The notes: a model not told the origin generated them from the letters alone. DNA of 64,000 bases from Amycolatopsis benzoatilytica AK 16/65 (GCF_000383915.1 NZ_KB912942.1:3269195-3333194); one strand, 5' to 3'; counted from the stretch's first letter, positions 23,322 to 31,511 are shown. Numbers and translations: made by a program.

Positions 23322-24388
23322 CCCGCCACCACCGGATCGCAGTCGATTCCGTACGCCCGCGGCTCCAGCAACGGCCGCCGCCGCGGATCAGTCCAGAACG
23401 GCGCCGCCGCCAGGCACACCACATCGACCTCGACCCCGGCGCGAATCAAGTCGCACTGCAACGGCACCCCGGTGCGCCGGTCCAGTACCGACAAGATGTC
23501 CGGGGTGGACGCCACCGGCAGCCCGTCCCGCAACGCCAGCAGATATTCGTTCTCCATCTCAAGCCGCAGCAGCGCGCCGTCGCGGTGATCGGCCAGCGTC
23601 GCCGAGCCGCGGCCGAAGCCGGGCCGTCCGCGCTCGCCGGGGCCGACGTGACGGGACACTTCCAGCACCCGTCCCCTCGCCAGGACCCGGCCGCGTAGCG
23701 CCGTTTCCAGCGTCGGCAGGTCCGGATTCTCCCCGGCGGCCAGGGCGCGCCGGCCGAGAGCGAGGGCTTGGCTGGTCGTGGCCAGCACGGTGTTCTCCGC
23801 CAGTTCGCCCGCCGGGATCGGGGCCAGCGCGATCGCCGCCCAGCCGCCGGAGCTGACCAGGAACGCGCGAACGCCGTCCTCCACCGCCGCGTCGCTCGCC
23901 GAAGCCAGCACGACGACCTGGCCGCCGGGCTCGGCCATCGCGGCCGGGGCCATGCCGCGGCCGGTCGCGGCGACCGACGCCTGGTCCAGCCGGGGCAGGC
24001 CGCGGCCGCACAGGTCCGCGTCCGCATACGGCAGACCCAGCTCCGCGGCGGCGGCAAGCGGCAGCAGGCCGTTGAGCCCGCCGATCTCGATCGTCATCAG
24101 GGCTTGCGCGCGCTGCCCGGTCCACCGCTGGATCGCCGCCACCGCGGAGGCCATTTCGTCGCCGCTCGGCAGCTTTTCGGTCAGCGCGGCGGTCGCGCCG
24201 ACGATGCCGATCGGCACGACCAGCGTGTCCGGCGGCAGGTCGGCGACCCCGACCACCGCCGGTTCGCGACCGGATTCGAGCAGCCGGCGCAGCAGCACCG
24301 CGACCGTGACGGTGTCGCCGCCTCCGCCGGAACCGAGCAGCGCGACCCCGCGTTCGAGGGCCGGCACGTCCGCGGCGGTGATGCGCAT
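23318..24388 (-). CDS. DUF917 (S-Me-THD family) protein 1
   Basis: The 356-residue protein has the DUF917 pattern: 'VALLGSGGGGDTVTVAVLLR' near the N-terminus, 'VPIGIVGATAALTEKLPSGD', 'EIGGLNGLLPLAAAAELGLP' followed by 'YADADLCGRGLPRL', and a C-terminal domain. The family (Pfam PF06032, later named S-Me-THD for an S-methyl-thiohydantoin desulfurase activity) is usually encoded with hydantoinase/oxoprolinase genes, as here. This copy is the most divergent of three. No SD precedes its ATG, and a TACCCT -10-like box ends 8 nt upstream, so the mRNA may be leaderless. A perfect palindrome sits just upstream. Confidence 0.88.
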   Translation of the reverse strand: MRITAADVPALERGVALLGSGGGGDTVTVAVLLRRLLESGREPAVVGVADLPPDTLVVPIGIVGATAALTEKLPSGDEMASAVAAIQRWTGQRAQALMTIEIGGLNGLLPLAAAAELGLPYADADLCGRGLPRLDQASVAATGRGMAPAAMAEPGGQVVVLASASDAAVEDGVRAFLVSSGGWAAIALAPIPAGELAENTVLATTSQALALGRRALAAGENPDLPTLETALRGRVLARGRVLEVSRHVGPGERGRPGFGRGSATLADHRDGALLRLEMENEYLLALRDGLPVASTPDILSVLDRRTGVPLQCDLIRAGVEVDVVCLAAAPFWTDPRRRPLLEPRAYGIDCDPVVAG

Positions 24389-24413
24389 GGCTGGTCAGGG
24401 TATCAGCGGAAGC

Positions 24414-24438
24414 TGTATCCGCCGTCCGGATACAGCGT
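24414..24438. promoter_or_regulatory. palindromic operator candidate upstream of DUF917 gene 1
   Basis: GCTGTATCCG and CGGATACAGC form a perfect 10-bp inverted repeat with a 5-bp spacer, 25 bp before the start codon and just upstream of the apparent -10 box. This suggests an internal, regulated promoter for the DUF917-1/pucR pair. Confidence 0.6.
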
Positions 24439-24510
24439 CGAAGCGGTGGGGTGAGCGCGGAGGCTCAGCTCGCGGGCGAGCCCAGCTCGGCCGCCGCCGC
24501 GCGCGGCTTG

Positions 24511-24567
24511 TCACCGCTTCTTCCCGCCGCCGAGCACCACGACCGTCCGGCCGTCGAGCGAAGTCAT
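24511..24567 (-). CDS. 18-aa frame coupled to DUF917 gene 2
   Basis: The ATG at 24567 overlaps the stop of DUF917 gene 2 (ATGA), and the frame encodes MTSLDGRTVVVLGGGKKR. The first 15 residues resemble the start of a Rossmann-fold dehydrogenase, so it may be the stub of a deleted gene. It could also be a chance coupled frame. Confidence 0.3.
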   Translation of the reverse strand: MTSLDGRTVVVLGGGKKR

Positions 24568-25661
24568 GAAGCCAGCTCCACCGGGACGAAATCATGCGCC
24601 AGCCCGAAGGCGGCCGGGCCGAACGTGGCCAGCGCCTCGGCAGTGCGCATGAGCGGCGGCGTCGAGATCCCGACCACGGTCACCCGCTGGCCGTAGCGCA
24701 GCGTCTCGGTGGTGATCGGTTCGGCGGACTCCGCCTCCAGCACGCAGATCAGGTCGGGCACCAGGCAGCGCATCTCGCCGTCCACGAACGCCACCAGGTT
24801 TTCGTTCTGGAACTGGATTTCCAGCTTGTGCTCCCCGTCGAACGACGTCGCGGCGGCACGCCCGCGGGCGAACCCCTCCTCGGTCCGGCGTTCCACATCG
24901 GACACTTTGCCGCGGAACAGCACCCGCAGATGAGAGTAGAGCGTGTCGCTCAGCGCGACCGCGAGCGCGGCCACCGGATCGGCATTCGCCTCGCGCGCCA
25001 AGCGAATCGCCCGTCCTACGCTCAAAGCGAGCGACAGCGTCCGCGGCACCGCGGTGCGTTTCACGTCCGCACCGCTCATCGAGTACTCGGCGATGTGCGC
25101 GACGCCGCCGAGCCGGATGGTGACCCCGCGCGCGAGCCATTCCATCCGCCGGTTGTCGGCACCGGTGTCGATCACCGTGGTCTCGCCGCGCTCGCCGGCG
25201 ATCCCCATCGGCGAGCCGGGAACGCCGTAGACGCCGAAGGTCTCCATCTGCAGTTCCGGGAACGCCCGCCCCATCCCGTCCGCGTCCACCACCGGCAGCC
25301 CGAGCCGCGCGCCGACGACCAGCGGGATCATCGAGTTGATGCCGCCGCATTCGATCGGCATCGTCGCGTCGGCCTTCCGGCCGAGGTGCTTTTCCAGCGC
25401 CCGCAACGCGAGTTCCGGTTCCGCACCGTTCGGCAGCTTCTCGTGCACCACGGTCGGCGCGCCCATCTGCGCGGTCGGAATGACGAACGTGTCGTCGGCG
25501 AGGCCGGCCGGGTCGAGGATGGTGACCGGGCCGTGCTCGCGGATCGCCTCGCGCACCAGGAGGCGCCCGACGTAGGGATCGCCGCCGCCACCGGTGCCGA
25601 GGACCGCCGCGCCGCGCGCGAGGTCTTCGAGATGGTCCTCGGTCAACGTCCAGCTGCTCAT
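24564..25661 (-). CDS. DUF917 (S-Me-THD family) protein 2
   Basis: The 365-residue protein carries the family signatures 'AAVLGTGGGGDPYVGRLLVR', 'VIPTAQMGAPTVVHEKLPNG', 'PIECGGINSMIPLVVGARLG', then 'VVDADGMGRAFPELQM', and a C-terminal domain with 'VPDLICVLEAESAEPITTET' and 'LRYGQRVTVVGI'. It is clearly paralogous to protein 3 upstream, with the same glycine-rich loop and DADGMGRAFPELQM block. Its ATG overlaps the stop of a 30-aa frame. It probably acts in the cytoplasm on a hydantoin-like substrate with the HyuA-like protein; the exact reaction is unknown. Confidence 0.9.
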   Translation of the reverse strand: MSSWTLTEDHLEDLARGAAVLGTGGGGDPYVGRLLVREAIREHGPVTILDPAGLADDTFVIPTAQMGAPTVVHEKLPNGAEPELALRALEKHLGRKADATMPIECGGINSMIPLVVGARLGLPVVDADGMGRAFPELQMETFGVYGVPGSPMGIAGERGETTVIDTGADNRRMEWLARGVTIRLGGVAHIAEYSMSGADVKRTAVPRTLSLALSVGRAIRLAREANADPVAALAVALSDTLYSHLRVLFRGKVSDVERRTEEGFARGRAAATSFDGEHKLEIQFQNENLVAFVDGEMRCLVPDLICVLEAESAEPITTETLRYGQRVTVVGISTPPLMRTAEALATFGPAAFGLAHDFVPVELAS

Positions 25662-25750
25662 TCCCGCACCGCCCGGAAAAGAGCTTCGCCGACGAACTGG
25701 AGGACAGCGCGGACCTCAGTCTCCGCGATCCGCTCGCGAGCTTCGCTCAT
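25658..25750 (-). CDS. 30-aa protein coupled between two DUF917 genes
   Basis: The frame starts at ATG 25750, overlapping the stop of DUF917 gene 3, and ends at a TGA that overlaps the ATG of DUF917 gene 2. Both junctions have the ATGA form, the strongest sign that ribosomes pass through it. It encodes MSEARERIAETEVRAVLQFV and ends 'FRAVRE', a probable amphipathic helix. It may be a real microprotein, a partner of the DUF917 proteins, or simply a coupling device. No family is recognised. Confidence 0.45.
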   Translation of the reverse strand: MSEARERIAETEVRAVLQFVGEALFRAVRE

Positions 25751-26817
25751 GCGTTCACCCCGACCGGGTCGTGGTCGTAGCCGAAGTAGCGCGGACCGGC
25801 CAGCTCGATGCCTTCCGGCGTGTGCCAGCGCGGATCCGCCGGGGCGGCGATGACCGTCACCCGCTGGCCGTAGCGCAGGCCCTCGGTGGTCACCGCTTCG
25901 CCGGACTCGCGGTCGAGCGTGCAGATCAGGTCCGGCACCGAAGCCCGGACCTCGCCGTCGACCTCGGCCACCAAATGCTCGTTCTGGAACCGCAACATCA
26001 TCTCCGAACCGGTGTCGCCGTCGGTTCCGGACAGCCGGGCATCGCCGCGAGCGAAGCCGGTCACGGTGCGGCGGGCGACGTCGACCACCTTGCCGCTGAA
26101 CAGCTTTTTGCCGCTCAGCCGCGCCACGACCAAGTCCACCGGGTCCGCGTGTTCGGCGCGCGCCTGCCGCACCAGTGCGCCGAGTTCCGCGCACAGGCTC
26201 AGCGTGCCCGGCACCATCGACTCGCGCGCCTGCTCGCCGGACATCGCGTAGTTGCTGATCATCGCCGAGCAGCCCATGTCGATCGTCGCCGAGCGGGCCA
26301 GCCGCTCCGCCCAGCGGTTGTCCACAGTGTCCAGTACCCCGCGGTTGCCCTTCTCGTCCGCGATGGACATCGGGGTGGCGCGGATTCCGTACAGCGTCGG
26401 CAGAACCATCTGCAGTTCCGGGAACGCCCGCCCCATCCCGTCCGCGTCCACCAGCGGCAGGCCCAGCTGCGCCGCGGCGACGACCGGGATCAGCGAGTTC
26501 ACCCCGCCCGCTTCGGCGCACGCGATGTGCGTCAGCTCCTTGCCCAGATAGGCCGCCAGCGTCCGGGCCGCCAGGCCGACCTGTTCGGCGGACGGCAGCT
26601 TCTCCACCATCACCGTCGGCGCGCCCATCATCGCGACCGGCAGCACCACCGCGTGGTCGTCCAGTTCGGACAGTTTCACCAGCGGCACCGGACCGTGCTC
26701 GCGAACCGCCGCGTGCGCCAGCAGCCGGCCGATGTAGGGGTCTCCCCCGCCGCCGGTGCCGAGGATCGCCGCGCCGCGGGCGATGTCGTCCAGGTCGTTC
26801 GCCGTGATCTCCGCCAT
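25747..26817 (-). CDS. DUF917 (S-Me-THD family) protein 3
   Basis: The 356-residue protein has 'AAILGTGGGGDPYIGRLLAH', 'LPVAMMGAPTVMVEKLPSAE', 'CAEAGGVNSLIPVVAAAQLG', 'LVDADGMGRAFPELQM' and C-terminal 'VPDLICTLDRESGEAVTTEG'. It begins 3 nt after the hydantoinase stop, so the two are co-translated. Close similarity to protein 2 suggests the pair acts as a heteromer or on related substrates. Confidence 0.9.
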   Translation of the reverse strand: MAEITANDLDDIARGAAILGTGGGGDPYIGRLLAHAAVREHGPVPLVKLSELDDHAVVLPVAMMGAPTVMVEKLPSAEQVGLAARTLAAYLGKELTHIACAEAGGVNSLIPVVAAAQLGLPLVDADGMGRAFPELQMVLPTLYGIRATPMSIADEKGNRGVLDTVDNRWAERLARSATIDMGCSAMISNYAMSGEQARESMVPGTLSLCAELGALVRQARAEHADPVDLVVARLSGKKLFSGKVVDVARRTVTGFARGDARLSGTDGDTGSEMMLRFQNEHLVAEVDGEVRASVPDLICTLDRESGEAVTTEGLRYGQRVTVIAAPADPRWHTPEGIELAGPRYFGYDHDPVGVNA

Positions 26818-26820
26818 CGT

Positions 26821-28371
26821 TCAGGCTCCCAGCTGCAGGTCGCCGACTGCCTTGGCCCGGATCCGGGTGGCATTGCCGGGCAGGTACGGAATGGGCACCT
26901 CGTCGAAGTCGACGATGGCCACCGACGACGGGCTCGCGCCCGCCGCGACCGCGCGGTCCACCGCCTCCTGCTTCGCCGCGGCCACCACCTCTTCGCGGCG
27001 GCCGGCCTCGATCACGTAAACCCGGTCGACCTCGCCGCCGATCTGCGCGATCGCCGCGCCGATCGCGTTGGCCACCGCGTAGTGGCCCGGCCGGTGCACC
27101 CGGCCGGAGCCGGCGAGTTCGTCCGGCAGCAGCACCGAGCCGCCGCCGACGGCGACCACCGGGAGCGGTTCGGACGACGTGCGCATCCGGTCCACGACGT
27201 CGGAGACGTCCGCGGCGATCTTGTCCAGAGCGGCCCGCACGAACGCCCGGTCGAGATGCGCGACCAGCGACGGGTCGCCGATCTCGGCGCGGCCGGCGGC
27301 GACCGCGATGTCGGTCGCGGTCACCGTGTCTCCGCCGAAGACGAGCGCCTTCGAGGTCAGTTCGTAGCCGACCGAATCCGGTCCGACAGTCACGTTCGCC
27401 GCATCGCCGCGGACCCGGCTGCCGCCGCCGATTCCGATCGAAAGGACGTCCGGCATCCGGAAGTTCGTGCGGATCCCGGCCACGCTCACGTCCGTGGTCG
27501 CCTCGCGCGGGAAACCCTGCCGCAGCACACCGACATCGCTGGTGGTGCCGCCGACGTCGACCACCGCGCAGGTGTCCAGGCCGGACAGCACGGCCGCGCC
27601 GCGCATCGAGTTCGTCGGACCGGAGGCGAAGGTGGCGACCGGGTACCGGCGGGCGAAGTCGACGTCCATCAGCGTGCCGTCGTTCTGGCTCAGATACAGC
27701 GGCGCGGTGATGCCCGCGCCGGTGACCGACGCGGCCAGTCCGTCCACGATGTGCGCCGCCAGCTCGCGCAGCGCCGCGTTGATCACGGTCGCGTTTTCCC
27801 GCTCCAGCAAGCCGATCCGGCCGATCTCGTGGGAGAGCGAGATCGCGACGTCCGGCAGCTGGGCGGAGATGATCTCCGCCGCCCGCGCCTCGAACTCCGC
27901 GTTGACCGGCGAGAACACCGAGGTGATCGCGACACTGCGGACGCCGGCCGCGCCCATGTCGTCGGCGGCCTTGCGCAGTTCGCTCTCGTCCAGCTCGGCG
28001 ATGTGCCGTCCGTCGAACTCGTGGCCGCCGTGCACCAGGTAGCTGCGCCCGGACACCGCGTCGACCAGCCGCTGCGGCCAGTCCACCATCGGCGGCAGCG
28101 AAGCCCCGGCGGGCAGGCTGAGCCGGACCGCCGCGGTCGGGGCCAGCCGGTGCGCCTCGACCAGTGCGTTGATGAAATGCGTGGTGCCGATCATGACCGC
28201 CCGCACCGACGCCGGGTCGAACGCCCGTTGCCGCTGCAGGCCGTCGATCGCGGCGACGATGCCCGAGGTGACGTCCTCGGTGGTGCTGGTCTTGATCGAG
28301 GCGAGCACCTCGCGGCCGTCCAGAAGAACCGCGTCGGTGTTGGTGCCGCCGACGTCGATGCCGATGCGCAC
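26821..28371 (-). CDS. hydantoinase/oxoprolinase A-like ATPase
   Basis: The 516-residue protein belongs to the HyuA/oxoprolinase family. It has the N-terminal 'GIDVGGTNTDAVLLDG' nucleotide-binding motif of the ASKHA fold, 'MIGTTHFINALVE', 'AVVDVGGTTSDVGVL' and 'GIGGGSRVRG'. Such enzymes use ATP to open hydantoin or oxoproline-type rings. It is shorter than full oxoprolinases (about 700 aa for the A subunit), as is typical when encoded with DUF917 proteins. No HyuB gene is nearby. GTG 28371 lies 8 nt after AAGGAG. Confidence 0.9.
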   Translation of the reverse strand: MRIGIDVGGTNTDAVLLDGREVLASIKTSTTEDVTSGIVAAIDGLQRQRAFDPASVRAVMIGTTHFINALVEAHRLAPTAAVRLSLPAGASLPPMVDWPQRLVDAVSGRSYLVHGGHEFDGRHIAELDESELRKAADDMGAAGVRSVAITSVFSPVNAEFEARAAEIISAQLPDVAISLSHEIGRIGLLERENATVINAALRELAAHIVDGLAASVTGAGITAPLYLSQNDGTLMDVDFARRYPVATFASGPTNSMRGAAVLSGLDTCAVVDVGGTTSDVGVLRQGFPREATTDVSVAGIRTNFRMPDVLSIGIGGGSRVRGDAANVTVGPDSVGYELTSKALVFGGDTVTATDIAVAAGRAEIGDPSLVAHLDRAFVRAALDKIAADVSDVVDRMRTSSEPLPVVAVGGGSVLLPDELAGSGRVHRPGHYAVANAIGAAIAQIGGEVDRVYVIEAGRREEVVAAAKQEAVDRAVAAGASPSSVAIVDFDEVPIPYLPGNATRIRAKAVGDLQLGA

Positions 28372-28400
28372 GAAGAAATCTCCTTCCAGGGGCTCGGGGG

Positions 28401-28430
28401 CGGCAAGGCCGGTTCCGACCTGCCTTGCCG
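28401..28430 (-). other. hairpin between permease and hydantoinase genes
   Basis: CGGCAAGGC and GCCTTGCCG pair over 9 bp, with further outer pairing (CTCGGG/CCCGAG), in the 70-bp gap inside the operon. No T-tract follows. It may adjust expression of the downstream genes or stabilise a processed mRNA end. Confidence 0.45.
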
Positions 28431-28441
28431 CTCCCGAGGGA

Positions 28442-29767
28442 TCAGGCGGCCGGGACCGGTTCGGCGTCCGCGGTGCGGCTCTTGCCGACCCCGCGGACCA
28501 GGCCGAGCTTCCCGGCGGCCACGTACAGGACGAACGCGACGACGAGCGAGTTGATGCTGGGCAGGCCCCAGCCGACGAACTCGCCGAACAGCGCGGCGGC
28601 GATCCAGACGACGATCGTCGCGGGCACCCACACCGGGGCCTCCTCCGGAACCGCGCCGCGGGCCCGGGCCTGCGCCAACGCGCCGCGCCACTGCTTCACG
28701 ACGAAGTACTCGGCGACCATGATCCCGGCGATGGGCGGGAACGCGACCCCCAGCACGGTCAGGAAGTCGGTGAACTTCGAGAGGATCCCGGCCGCGGCCA
28801 GCAGGCTGCCCACCACGCCGATCACCGCCGTGACCAGGCCGCGGTGCGCCCGCTTGCCGGTCACCGTGCCGATGAAGTTCACGACGCCGAGGCCGGAGGA
28901 GTACAGGTTCCAGTCGTTGATCTTCATCGTGCCCGCGATGACAATCAGCAGCCCGATCCAGCCGACCGACGAGGTGACGATCGTGGTGATCTGCGCGGTG
29001 CCGACCGCGTGCGCGAGCAGCACGCCGGCCAGCCCGATCACGTACTCGCCGAGCGTGACCCCGACCAGCGTCTGTTTCACCACGTCGCCGGTGGTGCGGT
29101 TGAACCGGGTCATGTCCGGGGTGATGACCGCGCCGACGATGAACCCGCCGGCCACCAGCGTGGTGCCCTGCAGCAGGGACAGCGGCGGGCCGGGCGGCGC
29201 GGACGAGACCAGCGCGCCCAGATCGTGCCGGGTCAGCTCGGAGATCACCGACCAGCCGACCAGGACCAGGAACGCGGGCACCATCAGGTACGCGGTCCAC
29301 GCCATCGAGTGGAAGCCGCGGACCACGACCGCGGTCACCACCAGGCCGAACACCAGCGCCCAGCCCCATTCCGGCAGGCCGCCGACCAGCGAGGCCAGGC
29401 CCTGCGCGGACACCGCGGACTGGATGCCGAACCAGCCGATCAAGCTGATCCCGATGGCCAGCCCGATGAGCGCGGAGCCGCCCCGGCCGAACCCGGTCCA
29501 GCGCGCGATCATCGAGGTGGTCAGGCCCTCGCGGACGCCGATGACGCCGACGAGGATGGTGATGAACTCCAGGATGACCGAGCCGAGGGTGAACGCCAGC
29601 ACGGCGTTCCCGAAGCTCATCCCGAAGCCGATGGTGGCGCCGAGCAGGAACTGCGAAAGCGCGGAGACCTGGCCGAACCGCTGGACAGCGACCGACCACC
29701 ACGAGTAACGAGCGGAGTCAGGCACTCTGGTAAGCGCGTAGTCGTCGACACCGACTGCTGAGGCCAT
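28442..29767 (-). CDS. NCS1 family cytosine/purine permease
   Basis: The 441-residue membrane protein has about 12 hydrophobic helices and NCS1 features: 'FGQVSALSQFLLGATIGFGM' at the N-terminus, 'GWFGIQSAVSAQGLASLVGG', 'TPDMTRFNRTTGDVVKQTLV' and 'MKINDWNLYSSGLGVVNFIG'. This family imports cytosine, purines, allantoin, hydantoins and similar heterocycles with a cation. As first gene of the operon with HyuA- and DUF917-type genes, it probably imports their ring substrate. ATG 29767 is preceded by AGGAGG with a 5-nt spacer. Confidence 0.93.
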   Translation of the reverse strand: MASAVGVDDYALTRVPDSARYSWWSVAVQRFGQVSALSQFLLGATIGFGMSFGNAVLAFTLGSVILEFITILVGVIGVREGLTTSMIARWTGFGRGGSALIGLAIGISLIGWFGIQSAVSAQGLASLVGGLPEWGWALVFGLVVTAVVVRGFHSMAWTAYLMVPAFLVLVGWSVISELTRHDLGALVSSAPPGPPLSLLQGTTLVAGGFIVGAVITPDMTRFNRTTGDVVKQTLVGVTLGEYVIGLAGVLLAHAVGTAQITTIVTSSVGWIGLLIVIAGTMKINDWNLYSSGLGVVNFIGTVTGKRAHRGLVTAVIGVVGSLLAAAGILSKFTDFLTVLGVAFPPIAGIMVAEYFVVKQWRGALAQARARGAVPEEAPVWVPATIVVWIAAALFGEFVGWGLPSINSLVVAFVLYVAAGKLGLVRGVGKSRTADAEPVPAA

Positions 29768-29806
29768 GGCGACCTCCTAATCCGGGAGGGGGACGGGTTC
29801 CTCAGA

Positions 29807-29825
29807 CCGTAAGCAGGGCTTACGG
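29807..29825. promoter_or_regulatory. inverted repeat in the permease operon promoter
   Basis: CCGTAAGC-AGG-GCTTACGG is a perfect 8-bp inverted repeat 40 bp upstream of the permease start. Its position fits an operator for the operon regulator, possibly the PucR protein. Confidence 0.5.
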
Positions 29826-29843
29826 CGAGGTCACCGTGCGATC

Positions 29844-29871
29844 CGCACAGTCTGACCGGCAGCACTGTGCG
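29844..29871. promoter_or_regulatory. second inverted repeat upstream of the permease operon
   Basis: CGCACAGT and ACTGTGCG form a perfect 8-bp inverted repeat with a 12-bp spacer, extended by imperfect GATC/GAATC flanks. Together with the nearer repeat it may form a two-site operator. The end is 10 bp past the fluC stop. Confidence 0.45.
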
Positions 29872-29881
29872 AATCGTCCGG

Positions 29882-30250
29882 TCACCCGATCAAGGCATGG
29901 ACCGCCTGGTACGCGAACGCAGCCGCGCCGACGCCCGCTGCGACGCTCACGACGACATTCGCCGCCGCCGCGAAGTAGGACCGGCGTTCGACCAGCCGGA
30001 CCGTCTCGTAACTGAACGTGCTGTACGTCGTGAGCGCACCGCAGAACCCGGTGCCGAGCAGCGAATACACCGCTGGGGGCAGCGCGGTTCCGGCGCCGGC
30101 GAGGCCGCCGAGCAGAACACAGCCGATCAGGTTGACGGTGAAGGTCCCCCACGGGAACAGGCTTTGGTGCCGGGACTGGACGGCCCGGTCGGTCAGGTAC
30201 CGCATCGGTGCGCCGACGGCGGCGCCCAGGAACACGAGAACGACGGTCAT
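29882..30250 (-). CDS. crcB: fluoride ion channel FluC/CrcB, second subunit gene
   Basis: The 122-residue, four-helix membrane protein has the Fluc motifs 'GAAVGAPMRYL', 'FPWGTFTVNLIGC' and 'GTGFCGALTTYSTFS'. Fluc channels are dual-topology dimers that export fluoride; tandem unequal copies usually form heterodimers with fixed opposite orientation. Its ATG overlaps the stop of the upstream copy by one base (TGATG). Confidence 0.95.
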   Translation of the reverse strand: MTVVLVFLGAAVGAPMRYLTDRAVQSRHQSLFPWGTFTVNLIGCVLLGGLAGAGTALPPAVYSLLGTGFCGALTTYSTFSYETVRLVERRSYFAAAANVVVSVAAGVGAAAFAYQAVHALIG

Positions 30251-30717
30251 CAGACGGCCACCTCCACCGGGACGAGCTTGCGCGTGACCGCGTGCCCCAG
30301 CAGGACCGCCAGCAACGCGGCCAGGAGCGTTCCGCCGAGGTAGAGGAAAGCCAGCGGCACAGTATCCGGCTGCAGGAGATTGCGCGCTTCGACGGCGTAG
30401 GTCGAGAACGTGGTGAAGCCGCCCAGGATCCCGACGCCGAGGAACGGCCGGACCAGCCGGTGCGCCGACCACGCCTCGGTGACCAGCACCATCAGCACGC
30501 CGATGAGGAAACAGCCGGCCACGTTGGTCCAGAACGTCGCCCACGGGAAGCCGCCGGACGCGGCCGGTACCGCCTTCGCGAGGCCGTACCGGGCCAGCGC
30601 GCCGAGGCCGCCGCCGAGCGCGATCACGCCGAGGACCGAGACATGGTGGCGGACGAGTTCCCGTTGCTGCGCGGGATCCCTGAGGTCGACATCAGGGTCA
30701 AGAGGCTCTTCAGGCAC
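30250..30717 (-). CDS. crcB: fluoride ion channel FluC/CrcB, first subunit gene
   Basis: The 155-residue protein has an extra acidic N-terminus (about 25 residues) before the Fluc core: 'LGGGLGALARYGLAKAVPAA', 'FPWATFWTNVAGCFLIG' and 'GILGGFTTFSTYAVEA'. GTG 30717 lies 6 nt after AGGAGA. It is co-transcribed with the second copy, and the pair probably makes one heterodimeric channel. I see no crcB (fluoride) riboswitch in the upstream 130 bases. Confidence 0.94.
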   Translation of the reverse strand: MPEEPLDPDVDLRDPAQQRELVRHHVSVLGVIALGGGLGALARYGLAKAVPAASGGFPWATFWTNVAGCFLIGVLMVLVTEAWSAHRLVRPFLGVGILGGFTTFSTYAVEARNLLQPDTVPLAFLYLGGTLLAALLAVLLGHAVTRKLVPVEVAV

Positions 30718-30848
30718 AGTCTTCTCCTACTCCACGGACCCGGAGGTCGCAGTTCGAGTAGGGACTGTTGGCGGCCTCGACCACAGTTGCCCGGCACTAT
30801 CTCCCGGAGCGGCGAGCCCCACCGCCGCGCTGACCCGAGCCTACCGGA

Positions 30849-31511
30849 TCACTTTCCGGGCTCCCGCAAGGCGGCCAGCGCCGGGCCGAACATGGTCGAC
30901 TTGATCGCCTGGAGGGTGCCGCGGTCCTTGCCGGCCAGCGGGGCGACCCGCTCGATCGCCGCGGCCGGGAGGTTCTCCAGGCTTTCCGTCGCGTCGACCA
31001 GGCCGAGCGCGGCGGCCTGCGCTCCGCCGAACCGCTGTCCGGTGGTCATCGACGCGACCGCGGCGGCCGGGGTGAGCTTGGCCTGGACCAGCGCGGCCAT
31101 GCCAGCGCTGAACGGAAGGTTGAGATCGGCTTCCGGGAAGCAGAAGTAGCCGCGGTCCGCGCGCATCAGCCGGAAATCGTGCGCCATCGCGAGCATCGCG
31201 CCGCCGCCGAACGCGTGGCCGTTCACCGCGGCGACGGTCGGCACCGGGAGGGACAGCACGCGGGCGAGCAGGTCGTGGATCGAGGCGACGTACTTGACGG
31301 CGTCGTCCGGATGGCTGGTCAGCCAGTCCAGGTCGAGACCGTTCGAGTAGTACTTGCCGCTGCCGGTGGTGACAAGGGCGGCCGGCTCTTTGCCCGCGGT
31401 GACGGTGTCGAGGTGGACGTGCACTTCGTCGAGCCAGGCCGGGGCGAACCGGTTTTCGTCGGCGCCGAAGTCGAGAACGTGGACTGGGCCGGTGGTGGTG
31501 AGAGTGGGCAT
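30849..31511 (-). CDS. enoyl-CoA hydratase/isomerase family protein
   Basis: The 220-residue protein has the crotonase fold: oxyanion segment 'ALVTTGSGKYYSNGLDLDWL', then 'LPVPTVAAVNGHAFGGGAML' and 'AMAHDFRLMRADRGYFCFPE'. It is short for the family and resembles plant/actinobacterial delta3-delta2-enoyl-CoA isomerase-like proteins. It starts 6 nt after the TetR stop on the same strand, so it is probably co-transcribed with and controlled by that regulator. Confidence 0.88.
   Translation of the reverse strand: MPTLTTTGPVHVLDFGADENRFAPAWLDEVHVHLDTVTAGKEPAALVTTGSGKYYSNGLDLDWLTSHPDDAVKYVASIHDLLARVLSLPVPTVAAVNGHAFGGGAMLAMAHDFRLMRADRGYFCFPEADLNLPFSAGMAALVQAKLTPAAAVASMTTGQRFGGAQAAALGLVDATESLENLPAAAIERVAPLAGKDRGTLQAIKSTMFGPALAALREPGK

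Noticed and set aside
25594..28554. A 986-codon plus-strand frame opposite the hydantoinase/DUF917 genes
   Set aside because: It is antisense to well-recognised proteins, Arg/His/Gln-rich, and without a ribosome-binding site.
30718..30848. Fluoride riboswitch upstream of the tandem crcB genes
   Set aside because: The conserved pseudoknot-type motif is not visible in the leader; the gene has an ordinary AGGAGA site close to the start.
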